Shown here piece after piece: positions 1 through 9,574 of a stretch of DNA of 64,000 bases. The position numbers were made by a program, and so were the translations under genes. The stretch covers positions 339,426 to 403,425 of the forward strand of contig NZ_JAJKFV010000004.1 in assembly GCF_020966775.1 (NCBI RefSeq). The letters are read 5' to 3'. This DNA is from Rhodopirellula halodulae. GTDB lineage: Bacteria > Planctomycetota > Planctomycetia > Pirellulales > Pirellulaceae. The stretch's first letter is position 1. Every line of letters begins with the position of its first letter. Below the pieces are notes generated by a model that did not search any database, was not told the origin of the DNA, and saw only the letters and a list, made by a program, of their open reading frames with translations.

Positions 1-2175
1 TTGATCGTTGACTGAAAGCGTGACGTTTGCCCCTTTGCCAGCCTCGCCCTCGGCACCTTGGTAGTCAAACACAACCGCGATTTCTGACTCACCCGATGGT
101 AGCGGCGCATCGCCCCTGATCACCGTGTGCTTTTCAAAGTAGTTGTAATCAAACACGGGAACGCCCTGGTCCAAATACAACGTCAATCCCGCGGCGACGC
201 CGCCAAAGCCGACCACAACCCCTTCTGTCTTCGCACCATCCGTTTGCAACGTCGCAGTCAAGGTCCAGGAACGATTTTTCATCGGTGGTGCGGCGGGTTC
301 CGCAATCCGAACGGCACCAGGTCCGTAGGTGTACGTGGTGGATTCGGTGTCAGCCCCCGGCACCGGTGGTTTCGGTAAAGCAAGACGTCCCGCTCCACGA
401 TCATCTAGCGGATAAACATGAAACTTCTCGGCGGCCCGATCAAACTTGGTCTGCAACTCTGCCAACTTTTCTGGCATCTGCTGCGCTAAATCGTTGGCTT
501 CTGAGAAGTCAGCGTCCAAGTGATACAGTTCCCATGTGTCGCTCTCCCAATTTCCGGGGGCCAGATCCTGCCGCCATGGCAAGGTGTGCTGGGCGTTGGC
601 TTTCCAACCCGCGGCGTAAATCGATCGGTTGCTGAACTCCTCGAAATACTGCTCGTCTCGTCCTCGATAGCCTTCGTCTTCGAAGCTGGCTAAGAACGAT
701 TTTCCGGCAAGCGGTTGTTGCTTGATTCCATTCACCGTGCCGGGCATCGGAAGTTGGGCAGCCTCCAAGATCGTTGGCACCACATCGATCAAGTGCAAAA
801 AACAGTCCCGGGGTTGAGGGTCATGTTGGATTCGCGCGGGCCAACTCACGACCATTGGGTTGCGAGTTCCACCCAAATGCGACGCGACCTGCTTCACCCA
901 TTGAAAAGGAGTGTTGCCAGCCCAAGCCCATCCAACTGGATAGTGAGGCTCCGATTCCGGACCACCGAGCTTTTCGAGGTTTTTGGCAATCTCGTCGATG
1001 TTCGACGGGATACCATTCAGGTTCATGATCTCGTTCAATGTTCCATCCGGTCCACCTTCCGCGGACGCACCATTGTCGCCCACGATGTAGAAGATCAGCG
1101 TGTTCTCCGCGTCCGGCAACTTCTTGACCTCGTCTAGCAACCGACCAATCTCATGGTCCGTGAAAGCAAAGTAGCCCGCGAAGTTCTCGAACAATGCACT
1201 GTAAACCTGCTTTTGTTCGTCGCTCAATGATTCCCATGCCGGCACCCAATCCGGCCGCGGCGTCAGTTGGGTGTCTTCCGGAATGATCCCCATTCGTTTT
1301 TGATTCGCGAAGACCTGTTCGCGGTACTTCTCCCACCCCATGTCAAACTTGCCTTTGAATTGGTCTCGCCACTTTGCCGTCACATGGTGCGGTGCATGCA
1401 TTGCTCCCGGAGCGAAATACATGAAGAAAGGCTTCTTGGGTGCAACCGACTTGGAAAACTTCATGCGTTGAATAGCCCGATCTGTCATGTCGGTCATGAA
1501 GTGATAGCCTTCTTCCGGAGTCTTCTCGGGCTCGACGGCCACGGTGTTCTCAAAGATCACGGGATAGTATTGATGGGTTTCTCCCGCGTTGAATCCGTAA
1601 AAGTATTCGAATCCCATGCCGGTGGGCCAACGATCAAAGGGGCCGGTGACTGTGGTTTCCCAATCCGGTGTGTTGTGGTTCTTGCCATACCACGATGTGG
1701 AGTACCCGTTGCCCTTCAAGACTTCACCGATCGTCGCACAATCCTTGGGCAACATGGTGGAGTAGTTGGGAAATCCGGTCGCCCATTCCATCAAGAATCC
1801 GTTGCCGGCATCGTGATGATTCCGCCCCGTCAACAATGCCGCCCGCGAAGGACCACAAATCGCCGTCGTGTGAAAGCGGTTGTACCGTAGCCCTTCGGAA
1901 GCGAGCTGATCCAAGTTTGGCGTTGGAATCAAACCACCGAATGTGGAAGTCTGACCAAAACCAACATCATCCAGCAGAATAACAATGACGTTGGGCGCCC
2001 CCTCGGGAGCCTGGACGGGCGTTTGCCAGGCACTCTTTGATTGCTTGTAGGTCTTTGCGATCTCGCCTTCAAAAGGTGGCAGGGGAATGGGAAGTGAACT
2101 GCGATCTGGCCAATCTTGGGCTGGCGTTACACTCGCAAACAACAAAGCCACGATCACTGCACAAAAGAATTTCAT
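1..2175 (-). CDS. Sulfatase (arylsulfatase type), 3' end beyond window
   Basis: The minus-strand frame opens at ATG 2175 and runs off the left edge without a stop, so the C-terminus is missing. About 20 N-terminal residues form a signal peptide (ending near Ala19-Gln20), so the enzyme should act in the periplasm or outside. The metal-binding start of the fold ([13 protein letters not shown], residues 62-74) and the CGPSR sequence at residues 107-111 match the sulfatase signature CxPxR, in which the Cys is converted to formylglycine and attacks the sulfate ester. About 725 residues are visible, longer than a minimal sulfatase of about 500; the extra C-terminal part around residues 600-725 looks like a beta-sandwich module. 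The substrate is unknown; in planctomycetes this family mostly handles sulfated polysaccharides. A second sulfatase lies at 9.6-11.1 kb. Confidence 0.93.
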   Translation of the reverse strand, partial: MKFFCAVIVALLFASVTPAQDWPDRSSLPIPLPPFEGEIAKTYKQSKSAWQTPVQAPEGAPNVIVILLDDVGFGQTSTFGGLIPTPNLDQLASEGLRYNRFHTTAICGPSRAALLTGRNHHDAGNGFLMEWATGFPNYSTMLPKDCATIGEVLKGNGYSTSWYGKNHNTPDWETTVTGPFDRWPTGMGFEYFYGFNAGETHQYYPVIFENTVAVEPEKTPEEGYHFMTDMTDRAIQRMKFSKSVAPKKPFFMYFAPGAMHAPHHVTAKWRDQFKGKFDMGWEKYREQVFANQKRMGIIPEDTQLTPRPDWVPAWESLSDEQKQVYSALFENFAGYFAFTDHEIGRLLDEVKKLPDAENTLIFYIVGDNGASAEGGPDGTLNEIMNLNGIPSNIDEIAKNLEKLGGPESEPHYPVGWAWAGNTPFQWVKQVASHLGGTRNPMVVSWPARIQHDPQPRDCFLHLIDVVPTILEAAQLPMPGTVNGIKQQPLAGKSFLASFEDEGYRGRDEQYFEEFSNRSIYAAGWKANAQHTLPWRQDLAPGNWESDTWELYHLDADFSEANDLAQQMPEKLAELQTKFDRAAEKFHVYPLDDRGAGRLALPKPPVPGADTESTTYTYGPGAVRIAEPAAPPMKNRSWTLTATLQTDGAKTEGVVVGFGGVAAGLTLYLDQGVPVFDYNYFEKHTVIRGDAPLPSGESEIAVVFDYQGAEGEAGKGANVTLSVNDQ

Positions 2176-2714
2176 CGTGTTGTCGCCTTGTTCAGAAAGG
2201 GAGTTCTGCCAATCCACTTCGGTGTCAGCTCGTTGCCGTCACACGTTGATTCAAACCATCACGTTGTCATCTTCAGCTCGACAACGGGACCGAAGCCAAT
2301 CTTAAACAGATCGAGCACAGCCGGTGACACGCTTCATCCACTTTTCGCATCGGAACGAGTGCCGCCGCCAGCGATCCCTTGCGAATCAAGCATGCTGCAA
2401 AGCCTCTACGATTGCGTTGACCAGCGTCTGCCGGGTCACCGGCGTTGCTGCACTCTTCTCGTTGTCTCTGGCATCCTCGATGTCGGTGCATTCAGGCAGG
2501 TGAGTGCATGAGATCATCAGATCTGGCTGATTCGACAAACGTGAGCAAGTCACGCAGTATTTGGACAATCGCATTCCTGTTGTCCCGTCGTCCGGCGATG
2601 GTTTAATTTGTTCTGCTGCCGGGCTGGGTGATCGGCGACAAGGTGCGTCGCGTGGTAAGTGCCTTTCAGTGATCAGTCGCCCGGCCGGAAACCACTGACC
2701 GCAGGGATGCCGTT
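2176..2714. other. Intergenic stretch without recognised feature
   Basis: The 539 bases between the divergent sulfatase and exported-protein genes should hold both promoters. I see no hairpin of the GTAG families, no terminator and no convincing small gene. Short open frames here show no family resemblance. Confidence 0.5.
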
Positions 2715-3968
2715 GTGCAGAACCATTTTGATTCATACTTGATTCGCTGGCTTTTAACCTGCCTAATTTGCTTCGCTGCAACAGGTTTCGTCGGTTTGCA
2801 ATCACTCGTTCTTGCCTGTCCATTCTGCTCGGCACTCGCTCCGACCTTGAGCGATGACCTGGGGCAATCCGACGTGGCGGTCTTCGTCCACTGTCAATCA
2901 GCCGCCATGGATGAAGACGGCATCCTTCAATGCCAAATGCGGATCACGGAAGTCCTGCGTGGCGATGCGAAATGGACGAGATCAGTGGTCACCGTGCCAT
3001 CGTTTCAGGAATCGGCTCCCGAGGGTCCGATCTCGGCCAACGCGAGTTATTGGCTGGTCGGTTACGGCGAATCACCTTTTTTGTGGAGCGAGCCCAAACC
3101 GGTTTCGAAGGACGCCATGGCATACCTGCGTGGCCTGGCAAGTCTGCCGGAAGCGGGCCCCAAACGATTGGAGTACTTCCTACGCTTTCTCAAACACGAT
3201 GACGAGTTGATATCAAACGATGCCTACAATGAATTTGCCGACGCGTCGCTAGAACAGATTCGCGGCTTGGCCAACAAGATCGACCGCGAATGGGTCATCG
3301 GGCAACTTCGTGACAAAACCGTGCCCGTGCATCGTCGCCGCCTGTGCTGGACATTCCTCAGTCAATGCGGGACCCAAGACGACGCCCAATTGTTCTCGGA
3401 AATGCTTCGCTTGCGAGAAGACGACCCAACGTTTGATCCAGGCATGGATGCCGCGATGTCCTGTTTCATTTCGCTGGGCGGTGAACGCGCATTGGCCCAA
3501 ATCGAACGTGATCATTTGCAACCTTCCAATGCCAATTACCTGGACTGCTACGCGGCCGTCAGTGCGATCCGAGTTCACGGAACGGAGCTGGACGTCATCC
3601 CGCGTGAACGTTTGGCGACGGCGATGCGTCTCGTGCTCGAAATCCCCGCTTTGGCAGACATGGTGATCCCCGATCTCGCACGTTGGAAAGACTGGACCGC
3701 AATCGACCGGGTGGTCGAGCTGTTCGAAATGTCCGAACAGGAAACCCTTTTCGTCAAACCCAACGTGGTGCTTTACCTGAAGGCCTGCCCGCTTCCGACC
3801 GCGAAAAACGCCCTTCAGAAGCTTCGCCAGATCGATCCCGCAGCGGTCGAACAAGCCGAAGCGTCTCTGCAACGCTATCCCGGCGTCGCCACGGTTCCGG
3901 TTCCTCCACCGGTTGAGCCGAAAACGCCAACCGCCCAATCAACCGAAACGTCTTCGACACCCGAATAA
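2715..3968 (+). CDS. Exported protein of unknown function with CxxC after the signal peptide
   Basis: The frame starts at GTG 2715 and gives 417 residues. Residues 10-32 are a hydrophobic signal segment, followed directly by an Ala-Cys-Pro-Phe-Cys-Ser motif, so the mature protein begins at or near a CxxC pair. Residues 40-110 resemble a small beta-rich domain. From about residue 125 to 370 the protein is helical with repeated short helices such as those of HEAT-like scaffolds. The last 35 residues are rich in Pro and Thr. I recognise the ACPFCSA type of N-terminus from other planctomycete exported proteins, but no function is assigned to them. The gene stands alone. A later start is unlikely because it would cut the signal peptide. 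Confidence 0.75.
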   Translation: MQNHFDSYLIRWLLTCLICFAATGFVGLQSLVLACPFCSALAPTLSDDLGQSDVAVFVHCQSAAMDEDGILQCQMRITEVLRGDAKWTRSVVTVPSFQESAPEGPISANASYWLVGYGESPFLWSEPKPVSKDAMAYLRGLASLPEAGPKRLEYFLRFLKHDDELISNDAYNEFADASLEQIRGLANKIDREWVIGQLRDKTVPVHRRRLCWTFLSQCGTQDDAQLFSEMLRLREDDPTFDPGMDAAMSCFISLGGERALAQIERDHLQPSNANYLDCYAAVSAIRVHGTELDVIPRERLATAMRLVLEIPALADMVIPDLARWKDWTAIDRVVELFEMSEQETLFVKPNVVLYLKACPLPTAKNALQKLRQIDPAAVEQAEASLQRYPGVATVPVPPPVEPKTPTAQSTETSSTPE

Positions 3969-4116
3969 GGTTGCTTGTTTGGACGAACCGGACCAACGGG
4001 CGACGGAATTTCCCTGCGTGTTCAATTCGTAAAAAGGAGCCTCGATCGGCGACCGCAGCCACCTCACCCAAACCCGCTTGCCAAACCCGCTCGCATAACC
4101 CACCATAAATCGCACT

Positions 4117-4150
4117 TGCACACTGTGTGCACTTGCGTCATGTTAACATG
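4117..4150. promoter_or_regulatory. Two adjacent palindromes upstream of the first CobW gene
   Basis: Positions 4117-4131 read TGCACAC-T-GTGTGCA, a perfect 7-bp inverted repeat around one base. Positions 4139-4150 read CATGTTAACATG, a perfect 12-bp palindrome. Both sit 60-100 bases before the ATG at 4213. Since CobW/ZNG1 GTPases are often under zinc control by Zur, an operator role is plausible, but the site does not match any consensus I can assert. Confidence 0.45.
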
Positions 4151-4212
4151 AGTCTCCGGAGGCCCGCTCCGGTACACACCCACGCCCAACCGCTTTTTCT
4201 TGGTCGCGACTC

Positions 4213-5469
4213 ATGACTGCACCTGATTCAGCCAAACGCCTTCCCGTCACCGTGTTGTCAGGTTTCCTCGGTGCGGGCAAAACCACTTTGCTCAATCATG
4301 TGCTGGCCAACCGCAAGGGGCTTCGCGTCGCCGTCATTGTCAATGACATGAGCGAGGTGAATGTCGATGCCGCTTTGGTTCGAGACGGTGGAGCCAATCT
4401 GTCTCGGACCGATGAAAAATTGGTGGAGATGTCCAACGGATGCATCTGCTGCACGCTGCGAGAAGACTTGCTGATCGAAGTGTCACAACTCGCTCGCGAA
4501 GGTCGGTTTGATTACCTGCTGATCGAATCAACGGGAATTAGCGAACCGATGCCCGTGGCTGAAACGTTCACCTTTGAAGACGAAGACGGATACAGCCTTT
4601 CGCAGCTCGCCGAACTCGACACGATGGTCACCGTCGTTGATGCGGGCAACTTCATGAAAGACTTCGGTTCGTGGGACGACTTGACCGATCGCAAAATTGG
4701 TCTCAGCGACGAAGACGATCGCAACATTGTTGACTTGTTGGTCGATCAAGTCGAATTCGCCAACGTGGTGATCATCAACAAGACCGATCTTGTCACCCCC
4801 TACGAACTGGAACAACTCGAACAGGTCATTCGCCGACTCAATCCCAACACCGAGATCCTGCATTCCACCGAGAGCCAAGTCCCACTGTCGAAAATCCTGG
4901 GTACCGGGCGGTTCCAACTATCGGAAGCCGAAGCGATGCCAGAATGGTTGGCGGTCTCGCGCGGCGAAGAAGAAACCGAAACGGAAGAGTACGGTATCTC
5001 GCACTTCGTCTATCGCCGCGAACGCCCGTTCCACCCCAAGCGTCTGGTTGAGGTGTTGGACAACGACATGGATGACGGCTTGTTCACCGGAGTCCTTCGC
5101 AGCAAAGGCTTGATGTGGATCGCATCCCGCAACGATTGGGCGTACGACTGGTCCCAAGCCGGTTGCTCGATCCGCATGAACCCCGCTGGCTTTTGGTGGG
5201 TGGCCGCACCGGAGGAAGAGTGGCCGGAAGACGAAGATTCCCGCGACGAAATTCGCTCGAAATTCAACGGCGAACACGGTGACCGCCATCAAGAATTGGT
5301 CTTCATCGGACAAGGCTTGGATCAACAGCGGATCGTAGACATTTTGGATCGCTGCCTGCTGACCGATTTGGAATTCACACAAGGCCCCGACGCCTGGGCG
5401 AACTACGAAGACCCGTTGCCCGCCATCGAAATGGAAACCGGGGAAGAGGAAACGGTGCAAACCTTCTGA
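4213..5469 (+). CDS. CobW/ZNG1-type metal-chaperone GTPase (copy 1)
   Basis: The 418-residue protein starts at ATG 4213. It carries the P-loop GFLGAGKTT at residues 17-25, the metal-binding CxCC motif (Cys-Ile-Cys-Cys) at residues 77-80, a conserved GTPase Glu/Ser-Thr-Gly region near 100-105 and an NKTD guanine-specificity motif near residue 195. The C-terminal half (about 260-400) is the CobW C-terminal domain. Such G3E GTPases use GTP hydrolysis to deliver zinc, cobalt or a related metal to client proteins in the cytosol. It leads a plus-strand cluster with a flavoprotein, a FeoB-like transporter and a second CobW gene, which points to metal supply rather than cobalamin synthesis. Which metal is inferred, not shown. 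Confidence 0.9.
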   Translation: MTAPDSAKRLPVTVLSGFLGAGKTTLLNHVLANRKGLRVAVIVNDMSEVNVDAALVRDGGANLSRTDEKLVEMSNGCICCTLREDLLIEVSQLAREGRFDYLLIESTGISEPMPVAETFTFEDEDGYSLSQLAELDTMVTVVDAGNFMKDFGSWDDLTDRKIGLSDEDDRNIVDLLVDQVEFANVVIINKTDLVTPYELEQLEQVIRRLNPNTEILHSTESQVPLSKILGTGRFQLSEAEAMPEWLAVSRGEEETETEEYGISHFVYRRERPFHPKRLVEVLDNDMDDGLFTGVLRSKGLMWIASRNDWAYDWSQAGCSIRMNPAGFWWVAAPEEEWPEDEDSRDEIRSKFNGEHGDRHQELVFIGQGLDQQRIVDILDRCLLTDLEFTQGPDAWANYEDPLPAIEMETGEEETVQTF

Positions 5470-5563
5470 CGCGTCACGTTTCTCGTCTCGAGACGGCTGT
5501 CCCTAGTCGTTGTCGTCATGTTCTCGCGTCAATCCACCTCCGCTTCTTTCCCATCCAATCAAC

Positions 5564-6682
5564 ATGTCCCTATCAACCTTCGACGTGATCGTGATCGGCG
5601 GCGGTGCTGCGGGGGTCGGTGTTTCGATCGCTCTCAAGCACGCCGGTATCGACAACTTTGTGGTTCTCGATCGGCATCATGTCGGTGCGTCCTTTGCCGC
5701 ATGGCCGGCGGAAACCCGATTCATCACCCCCTCGTTTCCGACCAACTCGATTGGAATGCTCGACCTCAATTCGGTTGCGGTCGGTGTCTCGCCCGCGTTC
5801 AGTTTGGAAACCGAACACCCGACCGGCCAGGAATACGCATCGCACTTACGCGGCGTCGCTCAGTTCTTCGAGTTGCCAATTCGCGAGGACACGGAAGTCC
5901 TTCGCGTCGCCAAAGTGGGTGAAGACTTCCGAGTCGACACGGCGGAGGAAACGCTGCGAGCCAAACATGTCATTTGGGCGGCTGGCGAATTTCAGTACCC
6001 ACGTTTGCACAGTTTTCCCGGCAGCGAACTGTGTCGACACACGGCAACGATCACAGCCTACGAAGATCTGGAAGGCGACGACTTCCTCATCATTGGTGGC
6101 TACGAGAGCGGCGTCGACGCGGCCTATCACCTGTCCTATCACGACAAACCCGTCCGTCTGTTTGACACCGGTTGTCCGTGGAACGATGAAAACTCCGATC
6201 CAAGCGTTGCCCTCTCAACCTATTCATTGGAACGAATGCGTGAGGAATGGTTTGAACAGGAGGTCGAACTGTTCCCGCACACGCCGATCCAATCCGTTGC
6301 GCGGGTGGATAGTGGATACGAAGTCACCGCCATCGACGGACGCACCTTTTTCACGACGACGCAACCTCTGCTGGCGGGCGGCTTCGAAGGCAGTCACAAA
6401 CTGGTCGCGGATTTGTTCGACCAACGCGAAGACGGTTTCCCGCTGCTCAGCGAAAACGACGAGTCGACCACCACCTCGGGTCTGTTTTTGTGTGGTCCCG
6501 CCGTTCGACATGACAACCACGTTTTCTGTTTCATCTACAAGTACCGACAACGATTCGCAGTGGTTGCCAAAGCCATCGCAACGTCTTTGGGTTTGCCCGC
6601 CGATGAACTCGAGACCTATCGCAAATGGGGCATGTACCTTGATGACCTGTCCTGTTGCGGCGAGGAGTGTGCATCATGTTGA
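5564..6682 (+). CDS. CzcO-like FAD/NAD(P) flavoprotein with Cys-rich tail
   Basis: I take ATG 5564 as the start, which gives 372 residues and puts the FAD-binding GGGAAG motif at residues 11-16. An in-frame TTG at 5510 would add 18 residues before the Rossmann fold. A second dinucleotide motif, LIIGGYESG, lies near residue 180, the two-Rossmann layout of flavin monooxygenase/thioredoxin-reductase-like proteins grouped with CzcO. The last residues contain CCGEECASC, four cysteines within nine positions, which could bind a metal or act as a redox relay. The stop overlaps the start of the FeoB-like gene by seven bases, so the two are probably co-translated. The electron acceptor is unknown; a role in reducing or handling a metal for the neighbouring transporter is an inference from context. 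Confidence 0.8.
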   Translation: MSLSTFDVIVIGGGAAGVGVSIALKHAGIDNFVVLDRHHVGASFAAWPAETRFITPSFPTNSIGMLDLNSVAVGVSPAFSLETEHPTGQEYASHLRGVAQFFELPIREDTEVLRVAKVGEDFRVDTAEETLRAKHVIWAAGEFQYPRLHSFPGSELCRHTATITAYEDLEGDDFLIIGGYESGVDAAYHLSYHDKPVRLFDTGCPWNDENSDPSVALSTYSLERMREEWFEQEVELFPHTPIQSVARVDSGYEVTAIDGRTFFTTTQPLLAGGFEGSHKLVADLFDQREDGFPLLSENDESTTTSGLFLCGPAVRHDNHVFCFIYKYRQRFAVVAKAIATSLGLPADELETYRKWGMYLDDLSCCGEECASC

Positions 6683-8367
6683 GCCAAACCCTCGCCACCC
6701 CGCCAGAACCTCACACGGTCCTGGTGGTTGGCAAAGAAAGCGTCGGCAAGTCGCAACTGGTCTCCTCCTTGACCGGGCGTTCCGCGGGCGAAACCAACTT
6801 CCGTGGCTCGACCGTCACGGTTGATCGTTATCGATCGGGCGCGACGGAATACATTGACACGCCTGGAATCCTTCGCAGCTCCGATACCGAAACAACTCGA
6901 CTTGCGATCGACGCGTTGAACGAGCACGACGTCGTCCTTTTGGTCGTGCAGGCGACGAGTCTTGATCAAGACCTGAGCGACATGCTGCCGTTGGTGATTG
7001 GCAAACGCGGCGTTGTTGTCGTTACCTACTGGGACAAGGTGCAGCCCGGCGAAGCATCACAAGAAGCCATTGAACGGCTCGAATCCGACGCCGGTGTCAC
7101 TTTCATCCCCGTCGACGCTCGCTCGCTATCGGATACCAAACGACAACGCATCGACGATGCGTTGCTAGCGCCGACAACGTTTGAAAAAGGCAAGTTAGTC
7201 GCTCGAGCGGGTTGGCGGATCGAACCGAAGCCCGGCTGGATGGAGCACCGAGTGGTGGGCCCGCTGATGGCAATTACCCTGTTGTTCTTGCCAGCACTCG
7301 CAACGATCTATGGTGCCAACGCGATCGCCGATTGGCTGCATCCGATCGTCGCGAGCTGGTTCGATCCGATCATTGCGACGGTCAATGCCAGTTGGCCAAG
7401 TTGGTTGCGGATCGTGCTCACGGCTCAGCAAGGTGAATTTGGATACGGCTTGCTGAACATGGGACCGTTCCTGCTGGTGTGGGCGTTTCCCACCGTGTTG
7501 ATGTTCGCGTTGATCCTTGGCGTTTACAAAGCCAGCGGATTGATCGAACGCATCAATGTCACCTTGCATCCACTGGTGCGACCGTTTGGATTGAGTGGAC
7601 GCGATGTGGTTCGCGTGATGATGGGCTTCGGTTGCAACGTTCCGGCGGTGATCAGCACTCGGTCTTGTTCGAGTTGTTCACGAGGCCCCGCCGTGTCGGC
7701 GATCGCGTTTGGATCGGCATGCAGCTACCAACTCCCGGCCACCTTGGCGGTCTTGTCCGCAGCGGCAATCGCAACGGAAACCTCCGCCGCATGGTTGACG
7801 TGTATGTTTCTTGCTTACCTTCTGGCCACGACGTTGGTTTACCTGCGTTTGACGTCCGGTCGGCAAGCTCGCAATTCACTGAATGTGCTGATGACACCCA
7901 GCCGACCATTCATGCAGTGGCCGACTCCTTCAGCCCTCTGGCGAGAGGCAGCCGGTACGGTACGTCAGTTCCTGTTCCAAGCGATGCCGATCTTCGTGGT
8001 GATCTGTGTTGTCGCTTCGTTGTTGGCACACTTCGGCGTTCTTGATTTGGCCTCGCAGTTTCTGCGGCCAGTGATGGCATTGTTTGATCTGCCTGCCCAA
8101 AGCGCGTTGCCCGTTGTTTTAGCGTCCGTTCGTAAGGACGGAATCTTCCTGCTGTCCGCCGATGACGGATTGTCGTTTCCGATGACGTCCGCCCAAGCTC
8201 TCACCGCGGTTTATCTGGCGGGAGTGCTGCTACCATGTTTGGTCACCGCCATGACCATCGGCCGAGAAACCGGCTGGCAAACCACATTCAAACTCCTCGC
8301 CCGCCAAGCCTCCTTTGCCACCGGCTTCGCACTTCTACTCGCCTGGGGCGGTGCCTGGCTGCTGTGA
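6676..8367 (+). CDS. FeoB-like GTPase/metal transporter with unusual gate region
   Basis: The start is ATG 6676, with GAGGAG at 6662-6667 as ribosome binding site; it overlaps the previous stop (TGA 6680-6682). The 563-residue protein begins with a small G domain: P-loop GKESVGKS near residue 19, Thr-containing switch I (ETNFRGST) and DTPG near 58. The usual NxxD specificity motif is replaced by TYWD. From about residue 190 it becomes polytopic, with the FeoB gate sequence GFGCNVPAV near 320 and a second gate half SACSYQLPA near 350. Between them the normal loop is replaced by TRSCSSCSRGPAV, adding cysteines. Canonical FeoB imports Fe(II) and is usually 700 or more residues long with FeoA nearby; neither holds here. 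A different metal (for example zinc) is possible given the CobW neighbours. Confidence 0.85.
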   Translation: MLSQTLATPPEPHTVLVVGKESVGKSQLVSSLTGRSAGETNFRGSTVTVDRYRSGATEYIDTPGILRSSDTETTRLAIDALNEHDVVLLVVQATSLDQDLSDMLPLVIGKRGVVVVTYWDKVQPGEASQEAIERLESDAGVTFIPVDARSLSDTKRQRIDDALLAPTTFEKGKLVARAGWRIEPKPGWMEHRVVGPLMAITLLFLPALATIYGANAIADWLHPIVASWFDPIIATVNASWPSWLRIVLTAQQGEFGYGLLNMGPFLLVWAFPTVLMFALILGVYKASGLIERINVTLHPLVRPFGLSGRDVVRVMMGFGCNVPAVISTRSCSSCSRGPAVSAIAFGSACSYQLPATLAVLSAAAIATETSAAWLTCMFLAYLLATTLVYLRLTSGRQARNSLNVLMTPSRPFMQWPTPSALWREAAGTVRQFLFQAMPIFVVICVVASLLAHFGVLDLASQFLRPVMALFDLPAQSALPVVLASVRKDGIFLLSADDGLSFPMTSAQALTAVYLAGVLLPCLVTAMTIGRETGWQTTFKLLARQASFATGFALLLAWGGAWLL

Positions 8368-8441
8368 CGCAACCGGGCCGTTCGATCCTCTCAATCAATC
8401 AACCAAAGTCGATTCCAACCGCCCTCTTAAAAACCTGAGAT

Positions 8442-8488
8442 GGATGTTAGTTTGAACGGGTCTGTTCGTTCAAATCTTGGAAACATCC
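8442..8488. promoter_or_regulatory. Nested inverted repeat abutting the second CobW gene
   Basis: Outer arms GGATGTT (8442-8448) and AACATCC (8482-8488) enclose inner arms TTTGAACG (8451-8458) and CGTTCAAA (8467-8474). The structure ends at the base before ATG 8489. It could be an operator or an mRNA hairpin covering the ribosome binding site. Confidence 0.5.
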
Positions 8489-9574
8489 ATGCGGATTCCC
8501 ACTAATGTGATTGTCGGCTTTCTCGGTTCGGGAAAGACAGCCGCGATTGCCAAGCTCATTGACAAACGTCCCGAGGGTGAAAAGTGGTCCGTCCTGATCA
8601 ATGAGTTCGGTGAGGTTTCGATCGATCACGCCTTGGTCGAGTCCCGTTTGGAAGGCATCGCGATCGAAGAGCTGGGTGGCGGATGTGCTTGCTGCACGCT
8701 CGCGTTGGTTTTCAAACCGTTGCTCGCACAGTTCGTCCGGCGAACCAAACCCGATCGGTTGATTTTGGAACCGTCGGGCGTCAGCCATCCCGCCAACGTG
8801 GTCGATATCCTACGCAGCCCGAACTTTGCCAAAGCAATCGATCTGCGCAACATCATTTGCCTGATCGATCCAAAGGATTTCGAAGATCCGCGGTGGCGAG
8901 ACACGGCGGTGTTTCAAGATCAAGTTCAACTCGCCGACATCGTCATCCTCAACTGGACCGACAGTCGCGATCGCGAACTGATCGACCGCTGCCGGACTTG
9001 GGTGGAGAGCTTCCGCCCACCGAAACAACTGATTTTGGAAACCAGCTTCGGTGAGATCGACCTCGAACTTTTGGACCGAGAATTCAACACACTCCGTTTC
9101 CCACTGTTCGACGACGCACATCCGTCGCCCGAACAGCCGGGCGGCGAGATGCCGGTGCTGCAACCTGTCTCGCCAGACAGTCATCACGACCACCATCACC
9201 ATGAAGATGAACACGAACATCATGGCAGCAACGCGAAAGAATCGCCACAACCGACGCCGGGCCGTCCCGTGCGGTTTCAAAACAGCGATGCCGACTACGA
9301 CGCGTGTGGATGGATTTTCCACGTCGACGACGTCTTCGATCGAGACGAATTGCTGGACCTGCTCGGGTACGTCCATCCCATCGTTCGTCTGAAAGGTGTC
9401 TTCCGATGCGAAGACGAATGGTGGACGATCAACCGAGCCAAAGACGGAACCAGCTACGCCCCGTCCGCCTATCGCCGCGACAGTCGCCTCGAGATCATCC
9501 TCGACCGGAAAACCCCCGGATGGGATGAGTTCGAATCAAAATTGCTCGCTTGCCTTCAACCGAAAGTCGACTAG
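8489..9574 (+). CDS. CobW/ZNG1-type metal-chaperone GTPase (copy 2) with His-rich loop
   Basis: I choose ATG 8489 (361 residues), because the P-loop GFLGSGKT then falls at residues 10-17 as usual; a TTG at 8477 lies inside an inverted repeat. The metal motif GCACC is at residues 65-69. Around residues 231-246 is a histidine/aspartate/glutamate stretch with about nine His in 16 positions, a typical metal-sensing or storage loop of this family. The CobW C-terminal domain follows from about residue 265. It shares only the core with copy 1, so the two probably serve different clients. It lies 121 bases after the FeoB-like gene, with its own candidate operator. The stop TAG overlaps the stop of the convergent sulfatase within the four bases CTAG (9571-9574). 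Confidence 0.9.
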   Translation: MRIPTNVIVGFLGSGKTAAIAKLIDKRPEGEKWSVLINEFGEVSIDHALVESRLEGIAIEELGGGCACCTLALVFKPLLAQFVRRTKPDRLILEPSGVSHPANVVDILRSPNFAKAIDLRNIICLIDPKDFEDPRWRDTAVFQDQVQLADIVILNWTDSRDRELIDRCRTWVESFRPPKQLILETSFGEIDLELLDREFNTLRFPLFDDAHPSPEQPGGEMPVLQPVSPDSHHDHHHHEDEHEHHGSNAKESPQPTPGRPVRFQNSDADYDACGWIFHVDDVFDRDELLDLLGYVHPIVRLKGVFRCEDEWWTINRAKDGTSYAPSAYRRDSRLEIILDRKTPGWDEFESKLLACLQPKVD

